A stretch of 64,000 bases of DNA from Pseudomonas fluorescens (GCF_902497995.1 NZ_CABVII010000006.1:62001-126000), one strand, 5' to 3'; shown: positions 21,315 to 30,832, numbered from the stretch's first letter. Program-made: numbers and translations. The notes: generated by a model from the sequence alone, not told the origin.

Positions 21315-23273
21315 ATGCAAGTCGATCTCGATGGTGATGGAGCAGGGGTAGCCGGGTTGCCGCGCTTTCAGCAGGCGGTCTTCCAAGCACGGCGGTTGCG
21401 CCAATTCGCAATCGGCCTGGGAGTGCTGGCGGCGACAGGTCTGGTACTGGCATTTTTCGTCGGGGTATTTGCGCCCCAGTCTCTTTGGTTGGCAGTACTG
21501 ACCAATCAAAGTGCCGGTTTACTGGTGCTGCTTGCCGGTCTGCAGTCGGCCTGGTGGGTGACACAGTGGCGCGCCCAGGCGATGAATCCCTCTGTGCCGG
21601 TGGTCGTTACTGATCAAGTGGCTACCGCGGATGGCTGGTACGAACGGTTGCTGGATCGTATCAATCAACAATGGCTGAGGATGCTGTTGCAGATTGGCGC
21701 GCCGACGTTGTGGCTTGGCGGGTGGGCGCTGTTGACACTGTTCAGCATTGACCAGGCCTGGAACCTTACACTGCCGTCTGCCGCGCTGGGCTTCTCGGCC
21801 AATGTCGGTGCTGCATTGTCATTATTGCTGGCCTTCGGTTTGCTGGTGCTAGAGCGTCAACTGGCCCAGGAAAACCTGGCCCAGTGGCCCGAAGCAGGGT
21901 CATTGGCGCAGCTGGCGCGTGTCGCAATCATCTGTCTGGTGCTGAGCGCCCTGTGCCTGTTGTTCGCCAGCGAGACCTCGGTCTGGCCGGTGCGGCTCGC
22001 CGTCCTGATCGGCCTGCTGCCGGGGCTGGTCGCGCTCGAAATGCTGTTACGCGCCGTATTGTCGTTGTTCAGTCCCCGGCGGGAGCGTCTCGAACCGGCG
22101 ATGCTCGCGCGAAGCTTCGTTGCCGACATGCTGCGCTGGCCACCACAGCCGTTGCTGGCGTTACAACACGAACTGCACAACCGCTTTGGTATAGACCTGC
22201 GGCAGATCTGGGCCTTTACCTACATGCGCCGGGCATTTTTGCCTGTGTTGGCGGTGGTCTCACTTGTGGGTTGGTCGCTCACCGGCATTCACGAAATCCC
22301 CCTGCAAGGACGAGGCATCTACGAGCGATTCGGCAAGCCGGTCGAGGTCTTCGGTCCTGGTCTGCACGCGGGTTTGCCCTGGCCGCTGGGCCGAGTGCTG
22401 AACGTCGAGAACGGTGTGGTCCACGAGTTGGCCACCAGCGTGGGCGAAGCAGCGCCACCGATCATCGCCGAACCCGCCGAAGGTCCGGCGCCGGCGATTG
22501 CCAATCGCTTGTGGGATGCGAGCCACGTGAATGACAAATCCCAGGTCATCGCCAGCAGCCGAGCCGATAAACAGAGCTTCCAGATCGTCAACATGGATGT
22601 ACGTTTCGTCTACCGCATCGGCCTGAGCGATCAGGCGGCGTTGGCGGCGACCTACAACAGTGCCGATGTACCAACCCTGATCCGCAGCACCGCCAGCCGG
22701 ATTCTGGTTCACGACTTCGCGTCACGCACCCTCGACGGTTTGCTCGGCGAGGACCGGGTAGGGCTCGCCGAAGAAATTGGCCGGGCGGTGCAGGCTGATC
22801 TGCAGAAACCCCACAGCGGGGTGGAAATTCTCGCCACCGTGGTCGAGGCGATTCATCCACCGGCGGGAGCAGCTAACGCCTATCACGGGGTGCAAGCGGC
22901 GCAAATTGGTGTCCAGGCGTTGATCGCGCGCGAACGCGGTGCGGCAGCGGAGGCCACCCATCAGGCGCAGTTGCAGGCCAGCATCGCCCGCGACCAGGCG
23001 ACAGCCAACGCTCGTGAAATCAATTCCATCGCCCGGGCGGCGGATCTGAAATTCAGCGCCGAACAAAAGGCTTATGCCAGCGCCGGCCAGGCCTTTGTGC
23101 TGGAACAGTACTTTAGCCAACTTTCCAAAGGCCTGGCCACCGCCAAACTACTGGTGCTCGATCATCGTATAGGCGGCAGCAGCAATGCGCCGACCATCGA
23201 CCTGCGTACCTTCACCCTGCCGGCTGACCCTGCGCCGCCGAGTCAATCCGCTCAACCAGGAGCTGCCCATTGA
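21315..23273 (+). CDS. Polytopic SPFH/band-7 (HflK-like) membrane protein
   Basis: 652 residues from ATG 21315, chosen because a GGGGTGG site lies just upstream and the longer frame from TTG 21225 would run through the operator dyad. The N-terminal 330 residues hold about seven hydrophobic helices (~31-53, 57-80, 127-146, 158-179, 201-220, 228-249, 308-326). The C-terminal part is an SPFH domain: G-I-Y-E-R-F-G-K-P-V-E-V-F-G-P-G-L-H-A-G-L-P-W-P-L-G, then V-N-M-D-V-R-F-V-Y-R-I, and an Ala-rich coiled coil (R-E-R-G-A-A-A-E-A-T-H-Q-A-Q). Ordinary HflK has one membrane helix, so the polytopic front half is unusual. It is first of four tightly spaced genes ending in a metal ATPase. It probably oligomerises in the inner membrane with the next two SPFH proteins; its exact function is not known to me. 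Confidence 0.85.
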   Translation: MQVDLDGDGAGVAGLPRFQQAVFQARRLRQFAIGLGVLAATGLVLAFFVGVFAPQSLWLAVLTNQSAGLLVLLAGLQSAWWVTQWRAQAMNPSVPVVVTDQVATADGWYERLLDRINQQWLRMLLQIGAPTLWLGGWALLTLFSIDQAWNLTLPSAALGFSANVGAALSLLLAFGLLVLERQLAQENLAQWPEAGSLAQLARVAIICLVLSALCLLFASETSVWPVRLAVLIGLLPGLVALEMLLRAVLSLFSPRRERLEPAMLARSFVADMLRWPPQPLLALQHELHNRFGIDLRQIWAFTYMRRAFLPVLAVVSLVGWSLTGIHEIPLQGRGIYERFGKPVEVFGPGLHAGLPWPLGRVLNVENGVVHELATSVGEAAPPIIAEPAEGPAPAIANRLWDASHVNDKSQVIASSRADKQSFQIVNMDVRFVYRIGLSDQAALAATYNSADVPTLIRSTASRILVHDFASRTLDGLLGEDRVGLAEEIGRAVQADLQKPHSGVEILATVVEAIHPPAGAANAYHGVQAAQIGVQALIARERGAAAEATHQAQLQASIARDQATANAREINSIARAADLKFSAEQKAYASAGQAFVLEQYFSQLSKGLATAKLLVLDHRIGGSSNAPTIDLRTFTLPADPAPPSQSAQPGAAH

Positions 23274-24301
23274 GCCAGTCGCACGCACACGATGACCACA
23301 GCGGCCATGATCACGGCCATGGCGGGCATCACCATGGACATCACCACCACCACGGTGATCCACAACAAGCTGGCCCGTTCCCGTGGCGACGCATGGGCTG
23401 GGCTGCGCTGCTGGTGGCGTTCGCCATCGCCGCAGCGAGCCTGGTGCAAGTGCGATCCGGAGAAGCTACGGTGATCACGCGCTTTGGCAATCCGTCGCGC
23501 GTGTTGCTGGAGCCTGGTCTCGGCTGGCGTTGGCCGGCGCCGTTCGAAGCGGCAATCCCGGTCGATCTGCGGTTGCGCACCACCTCCAGCGGCTTGCAGG
23601 ATGTGGGCACGCGGGACGGTTTGCGCATCATCGTTCAGGCTTACGTGGCGTGGCAGGTGCAAGGTGATCCGGAGAATGTTCAGCGTTTCATGCGCGCTGT
23701 GCAGAATCAGCCGGACGAGGCCGCGCGGCAGATACGCACCTTCGTCGGTTCGGCGCTGGAAACCACGGCCAGCAGTTTTGATCTGGCCAACCTGGTGAAC
23801 ACCGACGCGAAGCAGGTGCACATTGCCGACTTCGAAACGCAGCTGCGTCAGCAAATCGATCAACAGTTACTGACGACATATGGCGTGCGGGTTGTGCAAG
23901 TCGGCATCGAACGCCTGACCTTGCCCTCGGTAACCCTCACCGCCACAGTCGATCGCATGCGCGCCGAGCGTGAAACAATTGCCACTGAACGCACGGCCAT
24001 TGGCAAGCGTGAAGCGGCTCAAATCCGTTCCGCGGCGGAACGGGATGCGCGAATCGTCCAGGCCGATGCCACCGTCAAGGCGGCCGAGATTGAAGCCGAA
24101 TCACGCGTCGAAGCCGCTCAGATTTACGGCCGTGCGTATGCCGCCTCGCCGCAGCTGTACAACCTGCTGCGCTCCCTGGACACCTTGGGCACTATCGTCA
24201 CGCCCGGTACCAAACTGATTTTACGCACCGACGCCGCGCCCTTCAGGGTGCTGGTAGACGGCCCGCCGACCCTTGATAACAAAACCGGGTCGCAGCCATG
24301 A
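23270..24301 (+). CDS. HflK-like SPFH protein with a histidine-rich N-terminal tail
   Basis: The TTG at 23270 overlaps the preceding stop (TTGA) and has AGGAG at 23258-23262. The 343-residue product opens with a tail containing 14 histidines in the first 28 residues (including H-H-H-G-H-H-H-H-H), an obvious candidate for binding Zn, Ni or Cu. One membrane helix follows (~43-60), then the SPFH domain (V-R-S-G-E-A-T-V-I-T-R-F-G-N-P-S-R...E-P-G-L-G-W-R-W-P) and a long charged coiled coil (R-E-A-A-Q-I-R-S-A-A-E-R-D-A-R). Topology resembles HflK. Because the partner ATPase lacks a metal-binding domain, this tail could deliver or store its metal; that is inference. Confidence 0.87.
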   Translation: MSQSHAHDDHSGHDHGHGGHHHGHHHHHGDPQQAGPFPWRRMGWAALLVAFAIAAASLVQVRSGEATVITRFGNPSRVLLEPGLGWRWPAPFEAAIPVDLRLRTTSSGLQDVGTRDGLRIIVQAYVAWQVQGDPENVQRFMRAVQNQPDEAARQIRTFVGSALETTASSFDLANLVNTDAKQVHIADFETQLRQQIDQQLLTTYGVRVVQVGIERLTLPSVTLTATVDRMRAERETIATERTAIGKREAAQIRSAAERDARIVQADATVKAAEIEAESRVEAAQIYGRAYAASPQLYNLLRSLDTLGTIVTPGTKLILRTDAAPFRVLVDGPPTLDNKTGSQP

Positions 24302-25356
24302 GTTTGGTTCCACGTGGAACAAATGAACTGAATAGCCCCTGGATTCAGGCTGGGCGATTAGCGTTCCTTGCCCTGTATGCGGTGACGGTTCTCGCCGCAC
24401 TGGCTTGGGCATTTTCCAACGTGCGGCAGATCGATCCGCAAAATCGTGCGGTGGTCATGCACTTCGGTGCACTCGATCGCGTCCAGAATGCCGGGTTGTT
24501 GTTGGCCTGGCCGCGACCGTTTGAGCAGGTAATTCTGTTGCCGGCTGCGGATCGGGTTATCGAGCGTCGAATTGAAAATCTATTGCGCAGTGATGCAGCC
24601 GTGCAGGCGGATAGGGTCGCTACATTCGCCACCCCTCTGAGTGATGCGCTGGCTGGCTCCGGTTATCTTTTGACCGGCGACGCGGGCGTGGTGCAACTGG
24701 ATGTGCGGGTGTTCTATAAGGTCAGCGAACCCTACGCCTTCGTCCTTCAAGGCGAACATGTGCTGCCGGCCCTGGACCGACTGGTGACGCGCAGCGCCGT
24801 CGCACTCACTGCCGCCCGAGATCTGGACACCATTCTGGTGGCGAGACCGGAGCTGATCGGTGCCGACAACAAAGCAGCCGAAAGACGCGAACGACTGCGT
24901 GGCGATCTGGTACAAGGCATCAATCAGCGTTTGGCGCAATTGACCACGACAGGGCAGGGGCTTGGGATCGAAGTGACGCGCGTCGACGTGCAATCCAGTC
25001 TGCCAGGGCCGGCGGTCAATGCCTTCAACGCGGTTCTGACGGCCAGCCAGCAGGCCGACAAAGCAGTGGCAAACGCGCGCACGGAGGCCGAGAAATTGAC
25101 CCAGTCTGCCAACCAACAAGCCGATCGCACGCTTCAGGTCGCCCACGCCCAGGCGAGCGAACGGCTGGCCAAAGCCTCCGCTGATACAGCCCCCGTGTTG
25201 AGTCTGGCCCCGGCACAACAGCGGGGCAGCGACCCGCAAATGCTGCTGCGCATTTATCGCGAGGGGATGCCGAAAATTCTTGGCCAGGCGGGCTCGGTGA
25301 CCACGGTCAATCCGAAAGACGATTCACACCTGATCATTCAGGGAGCCGCACAATGA
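24298..25356 (+). CDS. HflC-like SPFH membrane protein
   Basis: Starts in an ATGA overlap with the previous gene. The 352-residue protein has one membrane helix (~18-40), then an SPFH domain (R-Q-I-D-P-Q-N-R-A-V-V-M-H-F-G-A-L-D) and a coiled-coil stalk (A-S-Q-Q-A-D-K-A-V-A-N-A-R-T-E-A-E-K). Ordinary HflC/HflK form a cage around FtsH; here the genes are linked instead to a P-type ATPase, and no FtsH-like gene is nearby. Codons 4-8 are occupied by a perfect parS palindrome (24307-24320), so the N-terminal sequence L-V-P-R-G-T is partly dictated by a chromosome-segregation site. It overlaps the ATPase gene by four bases. Confidence 0.87.
   Translation: MSLVPRGTNELNSPWIQAGRLAFLALYAVTVLAALAWAFSNVRQIDPQNRAVVMHFGALDRVQNAGLLLAWPRPFEQVILLPAADRVIERRIENLLRSDAAVQADRVATFATPLSDALAGSGYLLTGDAGVVQLDVRVFYKVSEPYAFVLQGEHVLPALDRLVTRSAVALTAARDLDTILVARPELIGADNKAAERRERLRGDLVQGINQRLAQLTTTGQGLGIEVTRVDVQSSLPGPAVNAFNAVLTASQQADKAVANARTEAEKLTQSANQQADRTLQVAHAQASERLAKASADTAPVLSLAPAQQRGSDPQMLLRIYREGMPKILGQAGSVTTVNPKDDSHLIIQGAAQ
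24307..24320. other. parS site (ParB-binding palindrome)
   Basis: GTTCCACGTGGAAC is a perfect 14-bp palindrome and matches the core of the known bacterial parS consensus (TGTTCCACGTGGAACA). It lies inside the start of the HflC-like gene, about 19 kb from parAB in this window. Confidence 0.95.
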
Positions 25357-27263
25357 CCACCCAAACTGCCGCCGCATCGAGCCTGTTGTCCTCGGATGAA
25401 CAACGCAGCGCCGCTCGCCAATTGACCCTGGCAATGCTTGCTCTTGGCTTGCTGGCACTCGGACTGATCTGGCGCTGGCTAATGCCGGAGCAGGCTGGCG
25501 TCAGTCAATTGCTGTTGGGTTTTGCTTCGTTACTGGTGGCCGTGCCGGTGATGCGCTCGGCGTGGTACAGCCTGCGTTACCCCAGTCTGCACGGGATCAC
25601 CGATCAGCTGATCGCCCTGGCCATGCTCGGCGCCTGGGCCACGGGCGATCTGCTCACCGCTGCACTGCTGCCAATCATCATGATCTTTGGCCATGTGCTG
25701 GAAGAGCGCAGTGTCATCGGTTCCCAGGAGGCGATTCACGCTCTTGGCAAACTCACTCGCAGCCATGCGCGCAAGGTTCAGGCGGACGGCTCGATCGTCG
25801 AAGTCGACAACGCAACGCTCAAAAGCGCTGACATTGTCGAAGTACGCGCCGGTGACAGGGTGCCGGCGGACGGTCGGGTTTTATCCGGTCAGGCGAGTCT
25901 CGATACGGCGTCCATTACCGGTGAGTCGGTGCCGGTGGAAGCGGCTGTCGGCATGTTGGTGTTCGGCGGCGCGATCAATCTCGATGGCTTGTTGCGCATC
26001 GAAGTGACCCGCACCGGCACCGAATCGACCCTTGGCAAAGTCATCGCGCTCATGCAAAGCGCCGAGCGATCCAAGCCGCCGATCACCCGATTGCTGGAGC
26101 GCTATGCCGGCAGCTACATGGTGCTGGTGTTGCTGCTGGCGGCCGTAACCTGGTTCGTGACTAACGATGCTCAGGCGATGCTCGCGGTGTTGGTGGCCGC
26201 CTGTCCTTGTGCGCTGGTGCTATCGGCGCCAGCCACGGCGATTGCCGGGGTGGCGGTAGCGGCTCGCCACGGGATTCTGATCCGAAGTTCGGCGTTTCTT
26301 GAAGAGTTGGCTGACCTGACTTCGCTGGTGGTCGACAAGACCGGGACCCTGACCTTTGGCACCTTGCGTTTGCAATCCATCGACAGCCCGCTCGAGGATC
26401 GCAGCCACGTATTGAAACTTGCCGCCAGTCTGGGTTCCGCCAGCAGTCACCCGGTCAGCCGGGCGCTCGCCGGGTTGGTCACGCAGGAGCATTTTCTTTT
26501 GCTCTCGGACATTCGCGAGCGTCAGGGCTTGGGTGTTGTGGCGATGACCGAGCAAGGCGAGGCGGCATTGGGTCGTCCGGAGCTGTTCGCACAATTGGGC
26601 ATCTCCACGTCAACGGTTCCCGACCACGATGGCCCGATCGCCGGTCTGGCGCTTGATGGGGAGTTCCTTGCCTGGCTGTTGCTGGCCGACAGCGTCAAAC
26701 CTGAAGCGCGTTTTGCCTTGAGTGAGTTGCGCGAACTCGGATTGGGACGCCAGTTATTGCTCACCGGCGATCGGCAGAGCGTCGCACACACGCTGGCTCG
26801 TGATGTTGGCATCAGTGATGTCGAAGCGCAGGCCTTGCCCGAGGACAAACTCAATCGCGTGTTGAAAGAAATCGGTAAGGGTTTCCGGCCGATGGTGGTG
26901 GGCGATGGAATCAATGATTCGCTGGCGCTCAAGGCCGGTGTCGTGGGTGTCGCCATGGGCGCGGGCGGAGCGGACATCGCGCTGGCCTCGGCCGACATCG
27001 TGCTGATCGGCAGCGACCTGCGTCGGCTTGGCACTTGCGTGCGCTTGAGCCGCCAATGCCGGCAGACCCTGCAGGTCAATGTGATCATCGGTTTGGGCTG
27101 GACGCTCGCGATCGTCGTATTCGCTGCATTCGGCTGGCTTGGCGCGGCGGGGGCGATGATTGCCGCGTTGTTGCACAACCTCAGCACCTTATTGGTGTTG
27201 GGCAATGCCGGTCGGCTGCTGCGATTTCAGGAGCCATTGCTCAAGCTGAAGGACGAGATTTGA
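25353..27263 (+). CDS. hmtA: P1B-type metal-transporting ATPase, HmtA-like
   Basis: 636-residue ion-motive ATPase. Visible motifs: actuator T-G-E-S (189-192), metal-site C-P-C in the membrane helix (284-286), phosphorylation D-K-T-G-T (D328), S-H-P-V-S (H366) and G-D-G-I-N-D; the last helices contain H-N-L-S-T-L-L-V-L-G-N-A. It lacks an N-terminal HMA or CxxC domain, which most P1B pumps carry. I recall that P. aeruginosa HmtA, reported as a Zn/Cu importer, also sits next to SPFH genes and is induced by zinc starvation. This and the Zur-like box upstream favour zinc uptake over efflux, but direction cannot be read from sequence, and the symbol is tentative. Its start overlaps the HflC-like stop, so the four genes are one operon. 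Confidence 0.8.
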   Translation: MTTQTAAASSLLSSDEQRSAARQLTLAMLALGLLALGLIWRWLMPEQAGVSQLLLGFASLLVAVPVMRSAWYSLRYPSLHGITDQLIALAMLGAWATGDLLTAALLPIIMIFGHVLEERSVIGSQEAIHALGKLTRSHARKVQADGSIVEVDNATLKSADIVEVRAGDRVPADGRVLSGQASLDTASITGESVPVEAAVGMLVFGGAINLDGLLRIEVTRTGTESTLGKVIALMQSAERSKPPITRLLERYAGSYMVLVLLLAAVTWFVTNDAQAMLAVLVAACPCALVLSAPATAIAGVAVAARHGILIRSSAFLEELADLTSLVVDKTGTLTFGTLRLQSIDSPLEDRSHVLKLAASLGSASSHPVSRALAGLVTQEHFLLLSDIRERQGLGVVAMTEQGEAALGRPELFAQLGISTSTVPDHDGPIAGLALDGEFLAWLLLADSVKPEARFALSELRELGLGRQLLLTGDRQSVAHTLARDVGISDVEAQALPEDKLNRVLKEIGKGFRPMVVGDGINDSLALKAGVVGVAMGAGGADIALASADIVLIGSDLRRLGTCVRLSRQCRQTLQVNVIIGLGWTLAIVVFAAFGWLGAAGAMIAALLHNLSTLLVLGNAGRLLRFQEPLLKLKDEI

Positions 27264-27401
27264 ATGTACCGCTATACAGGGCTATAAACAGGGTTAGTAA
27301 CTTTTTAGAACTGTGTACCGAATTCGTAGTCATTTAGGTTGAGGGCATAGCACTTTATGCACTCACGACGGCTGGTTGGAGCGCCGTGAGTTATAGACAA
27401 C

Positions 27402-27430
27402 GGCTATTAAATCGATAGCCAGCTATTTTT
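27402..27430 (+). terminator. Possible weak terminator between the ATPase gene and cfa
   Basis: GGCTAT (27402-27407) pairs with ATAGCC (27415-27420), followed by AGCTATTTTT. The stem is only 6 bp. The rest of the 217-base gap holds one further imperfect dyad (ACTCACG...CGTGAGT, 27361-27391) and no gene. Confidence 0.4.
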
Positions 27431-27480
27431 CCAGGATGGTCTACCCTCTCATCAGACGTCTGAAACAAGGGGGACTATCC

Positions 27481-28665
27481 ATGCTCGCGCAGCTTCCACC
27501 GGCCTTACAGAATCTGCAGTTACCCTTACGCCTGCGACTCTGGGACGGCCATGAATTTAACCTGGGGCCGACGCCCAGCGTCACTATTGTGGTCAAGGAC
27601 CCACAAATGGTTACCCAGTTCACCCATCCCAGCCTCGACGCGCTTGGAGCGGCGTTTGTCGAAGGTAAACTGGAGCTTGAAGGTTCCATCAGTGACGTGA
27701 TTCGCATCTGCGATGAGTGGAGCCAGGCGTTACTCGGTGATCAAAACAGCCAGCCGGTTCGCCTTGCCCATGACAAGGAAACCGATGCCCAAGCGATTTC
27801 CTATCACTACGACCTTTCCAATGCGTTTTATCAGCTGTGGCTCGACAGCGACATGGCGTACTCCTGCGCCTATTTCGAGACCGGTAGCGAAACCCTTGAG
27901 CAAGCCCAGCAAGCCAAATTCCGCCACTTATGTCGCAAGTTGCGGCTGCAACCCGGCGAATATCTGCTGGATGTCGGTTGCGGCTGGGGTGGATTGGCGC
28001 GGTATGCGGCCCGGGAGTTTGGCGCCAAGGTATTCGGGATTACGCTGAGTAAAGAGCAGTTAGCCCTGGCTTGTGAGCGGGTGAGCGCCGAGGGTTTGGA
28101 CGATCTGGTCGAATTGCATCTGCTGGACTATCGCGATTTGCCTCAGGACGGGCGCTTCGACAAGGTGGTCAGCGTTGGCATGTTCGAGCACGTCGGTCAC
28201 GCCAACCTGACCCAGTACTGCAAAACCTTGTTCGGTGCGGTGAAGGAGGGCGGCCTGGTGATGAACCACGGGATCACCGCCAAGTACACCGATGGCCGGC
28301 CTGTGGGACGCGGCGCCGGCAGTTTCATTGAGAAGTACGTGTTCCCCAACGGAGAGCTGCCGCACTTGTCGATGATTTCTGCCGAGATCAGCGAAGCAGG
28401 GTTGGAGATCGTCGATGTCGAAAGTCTGCGCCTGCATTACGCGCGTACCCTCGATCATTGGAGCGAACGTCTCGAAGACAATCTGGAGGCCGCTGGCAAA
28501 CTGGTCCCTGAGCAGGCATTGCGAATCTGGCGGCTGTACCTGGCGGGATGCGCCTACGCTTTCGCCAGAGGCTGGATCAACTTGCACCAGATCCTGGCGG
28601 TGAAAGCTCACGCCGATGGCAGCCATGAACTTCCATGGACCCGCGACGACATTTACAACCCCTAG
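27481..28665 (+). CDS. cfa: Cyclopropane-fatty-acyl-phospholipid synthase family protein
   Basis: Transfers a methylene group from SAM to unsaturated acyl chains of membrane lipids. The product of 394 residues has an N-terminal SCP2-like lipid-binding part and a C-terminal methyltransferase with [18 protein letters not shown], followed by G-I-T-L-S-K-E-Q and S-V-G-M-F-E-H-V-G, all hallmarks of CFA synthases. ATG 27481 is preferred over an upstream in-frame start because a GGGGG ribosome site lies eight bases before it. It converges on cls; the two stop codons share the same CTAG. Confidence 0.93.
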   Translation: MLAQLPPALQNLQLPLRLRLWDGHEFNLGPTPSVTIVVKDPQMVTQFTHPSLDALGAAFVEGKLELEGSISDVIRICDEWSQALLGDQNSQPVRLAHDKETDAQAISYHYDLSNAFYQLWLDSDMAYSCAYFETGSETLEQAQQAKFRHLCRKLRLQPGEYLLDVGCGWGGLARYAAREFGAKVFGITLSKEQLALACERVSAEGLDDLVELHLLDYRDLPQDGRFDKVVSVGMFEHVGHANLTQYCKTLFGAVKEGGLVMNHGITAKYTDGRPVGRGAGSFIEKYVFPNGELPHLSMISAEISEAGLEIVDVESLRLHYARTLDHWSERLEDNLEAAGKLVPEQALRIWRLYLAGCAYAFARGWINLHQILAVKAHADGSHELPWTRDDIYNP

Positions 28666-30101
28666 AGAATCGGAGAAATCAGCCGGGCGACCCGCATGCC
28701 AACCTGTTGCAGGCGGTGGGTCTCCTGGCTTTCTTCTTTGGCGATTTCGTGGGTCTGGGCAAAGTCATCATTGAGCATTTGTTCCACTTCCAGGGCAAAT
28801 GCGCTGTCCACTGTCAGCAGCATCACTTCGAAATTCAGGCGGAAGGAACGATTGTCCATATTCGCACTGCCGATGGCGCTGATTTCGCTGTCGATCAACA
28901 CCACTTTCTGATGCAGGAAGCCAGGCTCGTAGCGGAACACCCGCACTCCGGCGCGCACCGCTTCGAAGGCATAAAGGCTGGAGGCGGCGTAGACGATCCG
29001 GTGATCCGGTCGCGACGGCAGCAGAATTCGCACATCCACGCCACGCAACACCGCCAGGCGCAAGGCGGCGAATACCGCCTCGTCAGGGATGAAATAGGGG
29101 CTGGTGATCCAGATTCGTTCCGTGGCCGCGTGGATAGCTTCGACGAAGAATAACGAACAGGTCTCGTAGGAATCAGCCGGGCCGCTGGCGAGCAATTGGC
29201 AGAGCACGCCATCGTCTGGATAGGCGTCGGGCAAGATCAGCGGTGGCAGGGAACGGGCCGCCCAGAACCAGTCTTCAGCGAAGGATTCCTGCATGCAGGC
29301 CACTACGGGGCCGCGCACTTGCACGTGGGTATCGCGCCACGGTGCCAGGGGCGGTTTTTCTCCCATGTATTCATCACCGACGTTGTGCCCGCCGACGAAG
29401 CCCAGAATTCCGTCTACCACCACTATCTTGCGGTGGTTGCGGAAGTTGACCTGGAAGCGGTTGAGCCAGCCACTGCGAGTCGCAAACGCTTTGACCTCGA
29501 CGCCGGCATCGCGCAATGGCTGCACGTAGCTGTGGGGTAACGAGTGGCTGCCAATTCGATCGTACAGCAGATAAACCGCCACGCCTTCGGCGGCTTTTTT
29601 CAGTAGCAAGGTGTGCAGACGTTGGCCGAGGCAGTCGTCGTGGATGATGAAAAACTGGACCAGCACGGCCTCCCTGGCGTGGCTGATGGCTTGAAAAATC
29701 GCATCGAAGGTAACCTGGCCGTTGATCAGCAAGCGCACCTCATTGTTGGCCAGGCATGGCATACGTCCCAGCTTCGGCATGGCCCGGAGTGACGCGTAGG
29801 CTTTGGAGGCGCGTGCGGTCAGCGCCTCTTCGACCCAGGGTCGCCAGTTCATCTCGGCGATGGCCTTGCGCATTTCCTCGTTGGCCTGACGCCGGGCCTT
29901 GATGTACCCATCGAAGGTACTGCGGCCGAAGACCAGATACGGGATGAGCGTCAGGTAGGGAATGAACAGCAATGACAAGGCCCAGGCGATCGAGCCCTGG
30001 GCGGTCCGAACGGTCAATACGGCATGGATGGCGGCGATCATGCCTAACGAGTGCAGAAGGGCGATCAGATAACCGAAAACATGCGGTCCAAAATAATCCA
30101 T
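28662..30101 (-). CDS. cls: Cardiolipin synthase (phospholipase-D family)
   Basis: Condenses two phosphatidylglycerols to cardiolipin in the inner membrane. Two N-terminal membrane helices (residues ~5-28 and ~35-55) precede two PLD catalytic motifs, [10 protein letters not shown] in the first half and [10 protein letters not shown] in the second, followed by G-S-A-N-M-D-N-R-S. The start at 30101 (M-D-Y-F-G) gives 479 residues, the usual length; an AGGAG lies about 12 bases upstream, and a further start nine codons upstream looks unconserved. The gene is convergent with cfa, so two membrane-lipid enzymes are arranged end to end. Confidence 0.95.
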   Translation of the reverse strand: MDYFGPHVFGYLIALLHSLGMIAAIHAVLTVRTAQGSIAWALSLLFIPYLTLIPYLVFGRSTFDGYIKARRQANEEMRKAIAEMNWRPWVEEALTARASKAYASLRAMPKLGRMPCLANNEVRLLINGQVTFDAIFQAISHAREAVLVQFFIIHDDCLGQRLHTLLLKKAAEGVAVYLLYDRIGSHSLPHSYVQPLRDAGVEVKAFATRSGWLNRFQVNFRNHRKIVVVDGILGFVGGHNVGDEYMGEKPPLAPWRDTHVQVRGPVVACMQESFAEDWFWAARSLPPLILPDAYPDDGVLCQLLASGPADSYETCSLFFVEAIHAATERIWITSPYFIPDEAVFAALRLAVLRGVDVRILLPSRPDHRIVYAASSLYAFEAVRAGVRVFRYEPGFLHQKVVLIDSEISAIGSANMDNRSFRLNFEVMLLTVDSAFALEVEQMLNDDFAQTHEIAKEESQETHRLQQVGMRVARLISPIL

Positions 30102-30232
30102 GGGGCAGCCTTGCTCCTGAAGATTCAATACTTAAAAGACCATGTTCCGTGCAAAATGTCGCTAATTAATTGGCCCATGAACCGAAGCCTGTGGCTGACG
30201 TCTAACGGCCACTACTGATCAGGAGTTACTCG

Positions 30233-30754
30233 ATGAACGTTCGTCTGCTGGGTTTGGCCGTGGCTTTTGGTTTGGCTCTTCCTGTGGCCGCTCAGGCGCA
30301 GATGCTGCAGCCGGGTTTGTGGGAATTAACCTCGAGCAACATGAAAGTCGATAACCAGAACCTGCCCGATCTGCAATTGATCCTTGGGCAGATACAGAGC
30401 CAGATAACCCCTGAACAGCGCGCACAGCTGGAGAAGCAGGGCATCACCATGGGTGGAAAAGGGATACGGTCTTGTCTGACGCCTGAGCAGGTCAAGACAG
30501 ACAACATTCCGCTGACGGATCCGCAATCGGGCTGCAAACAGGAAATTACCGAGCGTACGGGTAACCAGTGGAAATTCCGCTTCAGCTGTCCGAAAGCACA
30601 AGGTGCGGGTATCGCTACATTCCTCAGTGATCGTGAGTTCACCACCAAGGTCAACGGCACGTTCAATGCCACCGGTATTCAGCAGCAGGGTAGTCTCGAT
30701 ACCCGCGCCGTGTGGTTGGGGCAGGATTGCGGAACTGTTAAGCCCAGAGCCTAA
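30233..30754 (+). CDS. Secreted DUF3617-type protein
   Basis: 173 residues with a clear signal peptide: charged start M-N-V-R, hydrophobic core L-L-G-L-A-V-A-F-G-L-A-L-P and cleavage after A-Q-A near residue 22. The mature part begins with the family pattern L-Q-P-G-L-W-E-L-T and holds three well-separated cysteines (R-S-C-L-T, S-G-C-K-Q, F-S-C-P-K) plus one near the C-terminus (Q-D-C-G), which suggests disulfides in the periplasm. DUF3617 proteins have no known function that I can name. A REP palindrome pair lies right after the stop. Confidence 0.85.
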   Translation: MNVRLLGLAVAFGLALPVAAQAQMLQPGLWELTSSNMKVDNQNLPDLQLILGQIQSQITPEQRAQLEKQGITMGGKGIRSCLTPEQVKTDNIPLTDPQSGCKQEITERTGNQWKFRFSCPKAQGAGIATFLSDREFTTKVNGTFNATGIQQQGSLDTRAVWLGQDCGTVKPRA

Positions 30755-30759
30755 AAGCT

Positions 30760-30822
30760 TCGCGAGCAGGCTCGGTCCCACAAGGATCGTGTATGGCTTG
30801 TGGGGGGCGAGCCTGCTCGCGA
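30760..30822. repeat. REPIN-like inverted pair between convergent genes
   Basis: The arm 30760-30784 (TCGCGAGCAGGCTCGGTCCC and on) pairs imperfectly with 30797-30822 (CTTGTGGGGGGCGAGCCTGC and on). It lies between the convergent DUF3617 and thrS-like genes and could form a bidirectional terminator-like hairpin. Confidence 0.75.
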
Positions 30823-30832
30823 TGGAGTTCGC

